Positions 7,886 through 15,654 of a stretch of 64,000 bases of DNA are shown here, one piece after another. Source of the stretch: Ruegeria haliotis (lineage in GTDB: Bacteria > Pseudomonadota > Alphaproteobacteria > Rhodobacterales > Rhodobacteraceae); assembly GCF_013377785.1 (NCBI RefSeq), contig NZ_JABXWT010000003.1:116958-180957 (forward strand). The letters run 5' to 3'. The notes under the pieces were generated by a model that searched no databases, was not told where the DNA came from, and saw nothing but the letters and a program-made list of their open reading frames with translations. Both the position numbers and the translations under genes were made by a program. Numbering within the stretch: the stretch's first letter is position 1; the number at the start of each line of letters is the position of its first letter.

Positions 7886-9724
7886 ATGTTTCGCTATTTC
7901 GAAAACCTCGTTGACCCTTTTGTCGCCTATACGGAATCCGACAAGCCACCGACACGGCTGTGGCCGTTCATGCTGGAATATTCGCAGCCGTTCATGAGGG
8001 TCTTTTTCTGGGCCGGGCTGATTTCCATCATCGTGGCAAGCGTTGAGGTTGGGCTGATCTACTACATGGGTCGCGTTGTCGATCTGCTGGGTGGCTCTCC
8101 GGCTGATGTCTGGCAAAATCACGGCACGGAATTGCTGTTGATGGCGGCGTTTATTCTGTTGCTACGGCCCATTCTGCACTTGGCTGATGTGTTGTTGCTC
8201 AACAATACCATCCTGCCGAACTTTGGCACGCTGATCCGCTGGCGGGCGCACAAACACGTTCTGCGTCAATCAGTTGGCTGGTTTGAAAACGATTTTGCCG
8301 GGCGTATTGCCAACCGGATCATGCAGACCCCGCCCGCGGCGGGTGAGGTGGTGTTTCAGGTTTTCGACGCGATCTCGTTTTCACTGGCTTATTTGATCGG
8401 CGCCGCGATCCTGCTTTTTGTGGCAGATGCACGCCTGCTGATCCCGCTGCTGATCTGGTTTGCGTTCTACGCTGTTCTGGTTCGGTGGACGGTTCGGCGT
8501 GTCGGCCCGGCTTCGCAGGCGGCCTCGGATGCACGCTCGACCGTGACGGGGCGGGTGGTGGACAGCTATACCAACATCCACTCGGTCAAGATGTTCGCCC
8601 ATGACATGCAAGAGCTGGATTATGCCCGCGAGGCGATTGAAGAAACGCGCCGCACGTTTCAAGTCGAGATGCGCATCTTCACCATCATGGACGCGGTTCT
8701 GGTCACCTTGAACGGCCTGCTGATTGTCGGTGTTGTAGGTTGGGCCATTTTCCTGTGGATGCAGGGGAGTGCGTCGGTTGGGGTCGTCGCTGCGGCAACC
8801 GCCCTGACCCTGAGGTTGAACGCCATGACCGGATGGATCATGTGGGCGCTGACCAGCTTCTTCCGCCAACTTGGCATTGTGGCCGAAGGGATGCAGACCA
8901 TTGCGCAGCCCGTCGACTTGCTGGATGCGTCAAACGCCAAGCCGCTGCAACTGGACAAGGGACAGATCGACATTCTGGACCTGTCGCACCACTACGGTCG
9001 TGAAACCGGGGGCCTGGATCATATCAACATGACCATTCAGCCGGGGGAAAAGATCGGTTTGATCGGGCGGTCCGGAGCCGGGAAATCGACTCTGGTCAAG
9101 CTTCTTTTGCGGTTCTACGACGTGGAGCGGGGTGCGATCCTGATCGATGGTCAGGATATCTCGGGCGTGACACAGGACAGTCTGCGCAGCAATATCGGTA
9201 TGGTGCAGCAAGACAGCGCGTTGCTGCACCGGTCCGTGCGCGACAACATCCTCTATGGTCGCCCTGACGCGTCCGAGGCGCAGATGATCGCTGCTGCCAA
9301 ACAGGCCGAGGCGCACGAATTCATTCTGGATCTGCAAGACCCGCAGGGGCGCACCGGCTATGACGCGCATGTGGGTGAGCGCGGGGTGAAACTCAGCGGT
9401 GGTCAGCGACAGCGGGTGACACTGGCGCGGGTGGTCCTGAAAGATGCGCCGATTTTGCTGTTGGACGAGGCGACATCCGCCCTAGATTCCGAAGTTGAAG
9501 CGTCAATTCAGGAAACTCTCTACGGTATGATGCAAGGCAAATCCGTGATCGCAATCGCCCACCGGCTCAGCACGATCGCGCAGATGGATCGCATTCTGGT
9601 GATGGATGCTGGCCAAATCGTCGAAGAAGGCGCCCATTCCGAGCTGTTGTCACAGGGCGGTCTTTACGCGCAGTTCTGGGCGCGGCAATCTGGCGGCTTC
9701 ATGAACCCGGAGGCCGCTGAATGA
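7886..9724 (+). CDS. ABC exporter half-transporter (membrane domain plus ATPase), first of pair
   Basis: A 612-residue half-transporter of the MsbA/multidrug type: an N-terminal six-helix membrane domain (about residues 40-330) fused to a nucleotide-binding domain. Walker A is GRSGAGKST with K400, the signature is LSGGQRQR, Walker B with catalytic Glu is ILLLDEATSALD and the switch His is in AIAHRLST. All ATPase residues are intact. Substrate unknown; drug or lipid export is typical of the family. The gene overlaps the next by 4 bp (ATGA at 9721-9724), and the two products are paralogous, so a heterodimer is likely. Expression probably depends on the leader and hairpin just upstream. The stretch FENLVDPFVAYTES before the first helix is paralleled in its partner by FADFIDPFKTTQ. 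Confidence 0.93.
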   Translation: MFRYFENLVDPFVAYTESDKPPTRLWPFMLEYSQPFMRVFFWAGLISIIVASVEVGLIYYMGRVVDLLGGSPADVWQNHGTELLLMAAFILLLRPILHLADVLLLNNTILPNFGTLIRWRAHKHVLRQSVGWFENDFAGRIANRIMQTPPAAGEVVFQVFDAISFSLAYLIGAAILLFVADARLLIPLLIWFAFYAVLVRWTVRRVGPASQAASDARSTVTGRVVDSYTNIHSVKMFAHDMQELDYAREAIEETRRTFQVEMRIFTIMDAVLVTLNGLLIVGVVGWAIFLWMQGSASVGVVAAATALTLRLNAMTGWIMWALTSFFRQLGIVAEGMQTIAQPVDLLDASNAKPLQLDKGQIDILDLSHHYGRETGGLDHINMTIQPGEKIGLIGRSGAGKSTLVKLLLRFYDVERGAILIDGQDISGVTQDSLRSNIGMVQQDSALLHRSVRDNILYGRPDASEAQMIAAAKQAEAHEFILDLQDPQGRTGYDAHVGERGVKLSGGQRQRVTLARVVLKDAPILLLDEATSALDSEVEASIQETLYGMMQGKSVIAIAHRLSTIAQMDRILVMDAGQIVEEGAHSELLSQGGLYAQFWARQSGGFMNPEAAE

Positions 9725-11553
9725 GGTTCGCAGACTTCATCGACCCGTTCAAAACCACTCAAACGCCCCCACCACAAACCTTGGGGGCGTTCATTCGCTG
9801 GAGCCTGTCCGGTGCGTGGCCAATGCTGTTCATTGCGGCTGGTTTTTCGGCGATTGCGGGCATGATGGAGGCCGGGACAGCGTGGATCCTCGGGCGCGTC
9901 ATTGATGTGGCGACATCCAGCGGGCCCGAGAATTTCCTGACCGATGCTAACATGTGGATGATCTTCGGCGCGGTGGTCTTCTTCACGCTGTTGCGTCCCG
10001 CCTTTTTCGGTCTGTCATCGCTGTCGAACAACTATATCGTCATGCCCAACATTCCGCCATTGGTTCTGGCCAAGCTGAACCGTTGGACGCTGGGCCAGTC
10101 GGTAACCTACTTCGATGACGATTTTGCCGGTCGCATTGCGCAGAAACAGATGCAGACGTCGAATGCTATGGCCTCGGTCGTGTCGGAAACGATCAGCGCA
10201 ATCGTATTTGCCCTGGCTTCACTTGCGGGTTCTTTGCTTTTGTTAGGGTCTATTCATCCATTGGTGATGTTGCCATTTGCCGCTTGGCTTGTGGTCTATT
10301 TCCTGCTGGTGCGTTGGTACCTACCGCGTATCCGCGTGCGCTCGGCCGCGCGGGCGGGTGCACGGGCGATGGTGTCTGGACAGGTGGTCGATACCATTAC
10401 CAACATCAAAACCGTCAAACTGTTTGCACATGCCGAGTTTGAGGATCATGCGGCGCGAAACTCGATGATCGACCTGCGGGAAAGGTCATTGGATTTCGGC
10501 AGGCTGTCGGCCAGTTTCCGTTTCATCCTGATGACGCTGGCCGGTGTGCTGCCCGTGTTGTTGATCGGGGTGACGCTATGGCTGTGGCAGGCTGGGACCG
10601 CGACGGCCGGGGATATCGTGGCGGCGGGCGCTGTTTCGATCCGCATCGCGCAGATGACGGGTTGGGTCAGTTTCACACTGATGGGTCTTTACGCCAATGT
10701 GGGCGAGATCGAGAACGGGATGATGACGCTCGCGAAACGGGATCGGGTTGAAGATACGTCGCAGGCCAAAGAGTTGATCGTTTCCGAAGGCGGCATCACT
10801 TTCGACGCCGTCAGTTTTGCCTATGGGCGGGATGTCGGTGGTGTCTCGGACCTGAATCTCGCCGTAAAACCCGGAGAGAAGCTGGGCATCGTCGGCGCAT
10901 CTGGCGCTGGAAAATCCACCTTGGTTTCGCTGCTGTTACGGCTCTATGACGGGGAAAACGGCGCAATTCGTATTGATGGGCAGGATATTTCGCTGGTCAT
11001 GCAGGACAGCTTGCGCCGCCAGATCGGCATGGTCACGCAGGAAACCGCGATGTTCAACCGCTCGGCCCGAGAGAACATCCTGTATGGCCGTCCGGATGCC
11101 TCAGAGGTGGATCTGATTGAGGCAGCGCAGAAGGCCGAAGCACATGATTTTATCCTTAGCCTCGAAGACGCCCATGGCCGCACGGGTTATGATGCGCATT
11201 TGGGTGAACGCGGCGTGAAGCTCAGCGGTGGTCAGCGACAACGGATCGCGCTGGCCCGTGCGATCCTGAAGGATGCGCCGATCTTGGTGCTGGACGAAGC
11301 CACCTCGGCGTTGGATTCCGAGGTCGAGGCCTCGATCCAGACGGCGTTACATCGGGTGATGCAGGGTAAGACGGTGCTTGCCATCGCCCATCGGCTGTCG
11401 ACCCTCAGCGAGATGGATCGGATCGTTGTTCTGGATCATGGACGTATCGTCGAGGCCGGTACCCATGATGCATTGCTGGAACAGGGCGGGCTGTATGCGC
11501 GGTTCTGGCATCGCCAGTCGGGTGGCTTCATTCAGGCCGAAGCCGCCGAATAA
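9721..11553 (+). CDS. ABC exporter half-transporter, second of pair
   Basis: Paralogue and probable partner of the preceding protein (610 residues, same domain order). The membrane domain covers about residues 25-330; Walker A is GASGAGKST with K398, then LSGGQRQRIALARA, ILVLDEATSALDSE and AIAHRLSTLSEMD. Both ATPase sites of a heterodimer would therefore have a catalytic glutamate, unlike many asymmetric exporters such as BmrCD or TM287/288, where one site is degenerate. Start ATG overlaps the upstream stop, implying translational coupling and matched amounts. The C-terminal ends of the two proteins are also alike (FWARQSGGF and FWHRQSGGF). The RNA methyltransferase gene follows after 39 bp. 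Confidence 0.93.
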   Translation: MRFADFIDPFKTTQTPPPQTLGAFIRWSLSGAWPMLFIAAGFSAIAGMMEAGTAWILGRVIDVATSSGPENFLTDANMWMIFGAVVFFTLLRPAFFGLSSLSNNYIVMPNIPPLVLAKLNRWTLGQSVTYFDDDFAGRIAQKQMQTSNAMASVVSETISAIVFALASLAGSLLLLGSIHPLVMLPFAAWLVVYFLLVRWYLPRIRVRSAARAGARAMVSGQVVDTITNIKTVKLFAHAEFEDHAARNSMIDLRERSLDFGRLSASFRFILMTLAGVLPVLLIGVTLWLWQAGTATAGDIVAAGAVSIRIAQMTGWVSFTLMGLYANVGEIENGMMTLAKRDRVEDTSQAKELIVSEGGITFDAVSFAYGRDVGGVSDLNLAVKPGEKLGIVGASGAGKSTLVSLLLRLYDGENGAIRIDGQDISLVMQDSLRRQIGMVTQETAMFNRSARENILYGRPDASEVDLIEAAQKAEAHDFILSLEDAHGRTGYDAHLGERGVKLSGGQRQRIALARAILKDAPILVLDEATSALDSEVEASIQTALHRVMQGKTVLAIAHRLSTLSEMDRIVVLDHGRIVEAGTHDALLEQGGLYARFWHRQSGGFIQAEAAE

Positions 11554-11592
11554 GGGTTTTGTTGCAGGCCGTCGCCCGGTATCAGGCCCCTC

Positions 11593-12822
11593 ATGACGCA
11601 ACATTTCACCATATCCCGCCTTGGTCATCAGGGCGACGGCATCGCGGACGGACCCGTTTTTGCCCCGCGCACCCTTCCGGGTGAGGTGGTCACTGGCACT
11701 CTGCTGGGCCAATTCCTGATAGATATTCGCGTAGAGACGCCATCCGATCAGCGTGTGAAAGCCCCGTGTCGCCACTATAAGGCCTGCGGTGGCTGCCAAT
11801 TGCAGCACGCTGCGGATGCATTTGTCGCCGATTGGAAGGTCGAAATCGTGCGTAACGCGCTGGCCGCGCAAGGGTTGGATGCGCCGATGCGTCCGATCCA
11901 TACATCACCCGAACGCTCGCGCCGTCGGGCAACCATCGCCGTGAGACGGACAAAAAAGGGCACTTTGGCCGGGTTTCACGGGCGCGCCTCGGACACCATT
12001 ACCGAAATTCCGGACTGCCATTTGCTGGATCCAGCGCTGATCGCCGCCATTCCGGTGGCCGAGGCGCTGGCCCTGCTGGGTGGCAGCCGCAAGGGGGCCT
12101 TGGCCGTCACGCTGACCTTGTCCGAAAGTGGGCTGGATGTGTCCGTCAAAGGCGGCAAGCTGCTGGACGGCCCGTTAGAGTTGACACTGGCGCAAGCGAC
12201 CGAGAAACACGGGCTGGCACGGCTCAGTTGGGATGGTGAGGTGATCGCCATGCGCCAACCCCCGGTTCAGCACTTTGGGTCCGCCATGGTCACGCCGCCA
12301 CCGGGCGCGTTCCTACAGGCGACAAAAGACGGAGAACAGGCTCTGTTACAGGCCGTCTTGCAGGCAACGCAGGGCGCCAAGCGCATTGTGGATCTGTTCG
12401 CTGGTTGCGGAACCTTCTCCTTGCCGCTGGCGCAAACAGCCGAGGTGCATGCGGTTGAAGGTGAAGCAGAAATGACGCAGGCGCTGGATCAGGGCTGGCG
12501 CAGGGCGCAGGGGCTCAAACGCGTTGCAACAGAAACACGCGACCTGTTTCGCCGTCCCTTGATGCCCGATGAGCTCAAGAACTTTGATGCCGTTGTTCTG
12601 GACCCGCCCCGCGCAGGGGCCGAGGCGCAAGTGTCAGAACTGGCACAGGCTAAACGCCCGGTGATTGCCTATGTCTCGTGCAATCCGGTGACATTTGCGC
12701 GCGACGCCAAATCTCTTGCTGATGCGGGATATGCCCTTGAATGGGTGCAGGTTGTTGACCAGTTTAGGTGGTCATCACATACGGAACTTGCTGCGCGGTT
12801 TGTGCTGAACCCCGCCACTTGA
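11593..12822 (+). CDS. RumA/TrmA-family RNA 5-methyluridine methyltransferase
   Basis: SAM-dependent C5-methylation of a uridine in RNA, most likely 23S rRNA. Iron-sulfur ligands are present as C59-x5-C65-x2-C68 plus C142. The C-terminal Rossmann domain has the SAM loop VDLFAGCGTFSLPLA, the motif VVLDPPRAGA and the catalytic nucleophile C363 in YVSCNP. The N-terminus (ISRLGHQGDGIADGPVF) looks like a short TRAM-type beta domain. The 409-residue length fits alphaproteobacterial family members annotated generally as class I SAM-dependent RNA methyltransferases; whether the target equals E. coli RlmD or RlmC sites is not determinable. The following ion-channel gene starts 20 bp later on the same strand. 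Confidence 0.92.
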   Translation: MTQHFTISRLGHQGDGIADGPVFAPRTLPGEVVTGTLLGQFLIDIRVETPSDQRVKAPCRHYKACGGCQLQHAADAFVADWKVEIVRNALAAQGLDAPMRPIHTSPERSRRRATIAVRRTKKGTLAGFHGRASDTITEIPDCHLLDPALIAAIPVAEALALLGGSRKGALAVTLTLSESGLDVSVKGGKLLDGPLELTLAQATEKHGLARLSWDGEVIAMRQPPVQHFGSAMVTPPPGAFLQATKDGEQALLQAVLQATQGAKRIVDLFAGCGTFSLPLAQTAEVHAVEGEAEMTQALDQGWRRAQGLKRVATETRDLFRRPLMPDELKNFDAVVLDPPRAGAEAQVSELAQAKRPVIAYVSCNPVTFARDAKSLADAGYALEWVQVVDQFRWSSHTELAARFVLNPAT

Positions 12823-12842
12823 GCAGACAGGAGACAGGCATA

Positions 12843-13628
12843 ATGGGGTTCAATCAGCGCTTGCTGAGCATCATCGAAGCGCCGGTATTTGGCCGCTTCA
12901 TCACCGGCGTCATCATCTTCAACGCTGTGTTGCTGGGGATGGAAACCTCGCCCAGTCTGATGGAAGCGGCGGGCCCGCTGATTGTGACGCTTGACAGTAT
13001 CTGCCTTGCGATTTTCGTCTTTGAAATCGGTATGAAACTTGTCGCCACCGGGCGCAGGTTCTTCGCTAATGGCTGGAATATCTTCGACTTCATCATCGTC
13101 GGCATCGCGTTGGTGCCGGGCGGTGCCGGATTGTCGGTCCTGCGGGCGTTGCGCATCCTGCGGGTGCTGCGCGTCATCTCGGTCGCGCCACGTCTGCGCC
13201 GGGTGGTCGAAGGCTTCATCTCGGCCTTGCCGGGGATGGCCAGTGTGTTCCTGCTGATGGCGATCCTGTTCTACATCGGCGCGGTGATCGCGACCAAACT
13301 GTTCTCGCAGACATTCCCGGACTGGTTCGGTGATCTGGGTCTGTCCGCCTATACGCTGTTCCAGATCATGACGCTGGAAAGCTGGTCCATGGGCATCGTT
13401 CGCCCGGTGATGGAGGTCTATCCCTACGCTTGGGTTTTCTTCGTTCCCTTCATCATGGTGACTACTTTTGCGGTGGTGAACCTGTTGGTCGGTCTGATCG
13501 TGAATTCGATGCAGGATGCGCACCACGCCGAGGATGAAGTGAAAACCGATGCGTATCGAGATGAGGTGCTGGAACGGCTTGAAACCATCGAACGTCATTT
13601 AAATGAACGTGCGAACAGCAAAAAGTGA
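12843..13628 (+). CDS. Voltage-gated sodium channel, NaChBac/NavBac type
   Basis: A 261-residue single-domain six-helix channel that would work as a homotetramer in the inner membrane. The S4 voltage sensor is plain, with arginines every third residue in LRALRILRVLRVI. The pore filter is TLESWSM at residues 177-183, with E179 as the sodium-selective ring glutamate, the same heptad as in NaChBac. A soluble C-terminal tail (from about residue 222) has charged, heptad-like sequence suited to a tetrameric coiled coil (EVLERLETIERHLNERA). The ATG at 12843 has AGGAG about 9 bp upstream; an earlier in-frame ATG at 12768 would overlap the methyltransferase gene and adds an unconvincing segment. Such channels are common in marine alkaliphiles and roseobacters and are tied to sodium homeostasis and motility; the role here is inferred. 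Confidence 0.94.
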   Translation: MGFNQRLLSIIEAPVFGRFITGVIIFNAVLLGMETSPSLMEAAGPLIVTLDSICLAIFVFEIGMKLVATGRRFFANGWNIFDFIIVGIALVPGGAGLSVLRALRILRVLRVISVAPRLRRVVEGFISALPGMASVFLLMAILFYIGAVIATKLFSQTFPDWFGDLGLSAYTLFQIMTLESWSMGIVRPVMEVYPYAWVFFVPFIMVTTFAVVNLLVGLIVNSMQDAHHAEDEVKTDAYRDEVLERLETIERHLNERANSKK

Positions 13629-13688
13629 TTTCAGTTTTGCAGTTTTCTGGCATAATACCCGCAAAAAAGAGCAGCAGGCATATAAAAC

Positions 13689-14207
13689 ATGAAACGTCGA
13701 GCATTTGGATTAGGGGCGATGGCAACGCTGAGTCTTTCGGCTTGTGCCTCAGCCAGCCCAAGATTTTTGACCTACAATGGCCCAGAGGTTACCGCGTTGG
13801 TCGTCAACAAAGGCGCGCGCAAGCTTTATCTTCTCCACAACGAGCAGGTACTGCGCGAGTATGACGTCGAACTGGGATTCGCGCCCAATGGGACCAAGAC
13901 AAAACGCGGCGATGGTCGGACGCCCGAGGGAAGTTACCTGATTGATCGCCGCAACCCGCGCAGCCGCTATCATCTGTCGGTGGGCATTTCCTACCCCAAC
14001 TCGCAAGATATCGCAGAAGCTAAGGCCGCAGGCGTCGATCCAGGCGGGGATATCTTCATCCACGGTCAGCCAAATCTGCGGTCCGAACTGAAGCGCGCGA
14101 AAAAGACGCCGGATTGGACGGCGGGCTGCATCGCGGTCAAGAACGAAGAGATTGAAGAGATCTATTCGATGGTGAACAGAGGTACGTTGATTACTCTGCG
14201 CCCCTGA
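13689..14207 (+). CDS. L,D-transpeptidase family lipoprotein (YkuD domain)
   Basis: Probably forms or edits L,D-crosslinks in peptidoglycan, or anchors a protein to it. The N-terminus is a lipoprotein signal: positively charged start, short hydrophobic stretch and lipobox LSAC with C19 as lipidation site. The YkuD domain follows from about residue 34, with the conserved IFIHG histidine and the catalytic C147 in TAGCIAVKN; the more usual SHGC is here TAGC, a known variant of the ErfK/YbiS/YafK-like group. Length 172. It ends 7 bp before the end of the convergent sulfotransferase gene. No transcription terminator is visible between them. Confidence 0.92.
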   Translation: MKRRAFGLGAMATLSLSACASASPRFLTYNGPEVTALVVNKGARKLYLLHNEQVLREYDVELGFAPNGTKTKRGDGRTPEGSYLIDRRNPRSRYHLSVGISYPNSQDIAEAKAAGVDPGGDIFIHGQPNLRSELKRAKKTPDWTAGCIAVKNEEIEEIYSMVNRGTLITLRP

Positions 14208-14214
14208 GGCGCAG

Positions 14215-15648
14215 TTACAGCGGCCTCCAATCACCAAATCCAAACTGCATATAGTCGCGCTGATACGCCTCGGCCGCCAACGTTTCGAGTTGCGCATCGT
14301 ATATCTGCGCTAGCGTGAATGGCGTGTCCTGAGCGCAAACGCCCGGATCTGGTGGGTTTGCACGTCCCATTTTGCGCGCCAGTTCCGGCAGGGCTGTGCC
14401 CAGCTCCTCTTCACGCAGGATCAGATCCGGCATGGCAAAACCCGACATCCCTTCCAGCACCTGTGACTGGCTGCACCAGGTCCCGTCCACGCGGATCGGG
14501 GTCTGACCATCCAGATTGTGGCGCACGAAGGTCAAGAAGGCGGAAAATGCTTCGTAATGTTGATCTTTTGAATAATTGTTGTCCCGAATCTGGCCCGGAA
14601 TCGGCAGTTTGAACCGGTTGCGCAATGTGTTGCGGATCACCTGGTAGCTGCCCGGCCCCTTGTTCAGGATGCGTGTGCAAAATGCGGTATGCGCGCGATC
14701 CAGCGGGTGGCGCAGAACTGTGAACTTGCGATGGCCGGGATGAGTTTGCAGCCAGGAATAGACCTGTTTCCGGTTGCGATCGGTGATCAGACCGTCAATG
14801 TCAGTTCCATCCAGATCTGCCAGCCATTGACTTATCACGCTCTCCAAACCGCCGCGCACGGGCAAATACATCAGGGATGTCTCTGGTGCGGCAACGTATT
14901 GGCTGACAGCAGGACCGCGCCGTGGTTCGAGGTTCGGGGTCCGGTACAGGGCAAACCTGTCCATTTTGGACAGCGCGTGTTCCATCGCGTCCGGGTTGAT
15001 AACTTTCGACAGCGGCGGGCTCGGATTTTGCGGTTTTAGCGTGTCATCCAGTTCGGTCAGTCCTGACGTGACGCCCAGCCAGTCCGCCAACCCGTTCAGG
15101 ATCTTCAATTGGTTCAGATCGTCATAGCCAATGAAAAATGCGGTCTGACCGGTTGTCTGTAGCTGCGTCAGCACAGATTGCTGATAGTCCTGCAAGTGAT
15201 CCAGATACTGGTCGAATTCTTCGGGCTCGAATTCTACCTGTGCGTCGAGGCGGCGTTTGATGTTCTTCAACTGCCACTGTTTGGTCTTGCGGGCAATTTT
15301 TAGCGACAGGTAGCTGTCCAGCGGGTTGCGCGTCAGGATGATTTTGGCGCAGCGGGGGTCGCGCAGCGCCGGTTCCAGTACACGGGGGTCGTGATCCTGA
15401 AAATAGCGAAACCCGTTCAGATCACCCGGCGTGGACCGGATGGCCGCGATCAGCCGTGACGGATCATTATCGCGTTCCTCCAGTGAAACACCCAGCAGCT
15501 CCTCGGATTTCAACCTGCCGATAAAATGCGGATTAAAGGCCTCTCCGTGACAGGTAATACCCTCAATCGCGTTCAGATTGGCCTCGAGCAGGTTTGAACC
15601 GGTGCGCATGGCGGCCAGAACAATGAAATAGTCGAATTTGGCTGACAT
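14215..15648 (-). CDS. Double-domain sulfotransferase
   Basis: Transfers sulfate from PAPS, probably to a sugar. The N-terminal half (about residues 1-240) resembles the Stf0/NodH type: the 5'-phosphosulfate loop is AAMRTGSNLLE (residues 12-22) and the 3'-phosphate segment is ILTRNPLDSYLSLKIARK. The C-terminal half (about 250-477) reads as a second, Sulfotransfer_2-like domain: YLPVRGGLES near residue 260 sits where the loop PKTGGTS is expected, LRHPLDRAHTAF near 312 is its 3'-phosphate motif, and the end (REEEL, YQRDYMQFGF) fits that family. The C-terminal loop lacks the usual Lys, so this half may have altered activity. The gene is 6 bp after a GT14-type glycosyltransferase and in the same run as cysQ, which destroys the PAP by-product. 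Acceptor unknown. Confidence 0.85.
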   Translation of the reverse strand: MSAKFDYFIVLAAMRTGSNLLEANLNAIEGITCHGEAFNPHFIGRLKSEELLGVSLEERDNDPSRLIAAIRSTPGDLNGFRYFQDHDPRVLEPALRDPRCAKIILTRNPLDSYLSLKIARKTKQWQLKNIKRRLDAQVEFEPEEFDQYLDHLQDYQQSVLTQLQTTGQTAFFIGYDDLNQLKILNGLADWLGVTSGLTELDDTLKPQNPSPPLSKVINPDAMEHALSKMDRFALYRTPNLEPRRGPAVSQYVAAPETSLMYLPVRGGLESVISQWLADLDGTDIDGLITDRNRKQVYSWLQTHPGHRKFTVLRHPLDRAHTAFCTRILNKGPGSYQVIRNTLRNRFKLPIPGQIRDNNYSKDQHYEAFSAFLTFVRHNLDGQTPIRVDGTWCSQSQVLEGMSGFAMPDLILREEELGTALPELARKMGRANPPDPGVCAQDTPFTLAQIYDAQLETLAAEAYQRDYMQFGFGDWRPL

Positions 15649-15654
15649 GGGTAA

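Noticed and set aside
12669..13598. 309-codon open frame opposite the sodium channel
   Set aside because: Product is almost entirely His/Gln/Asp/Arg low-complexity, a reflection of hydrophobic codons on the other strand.
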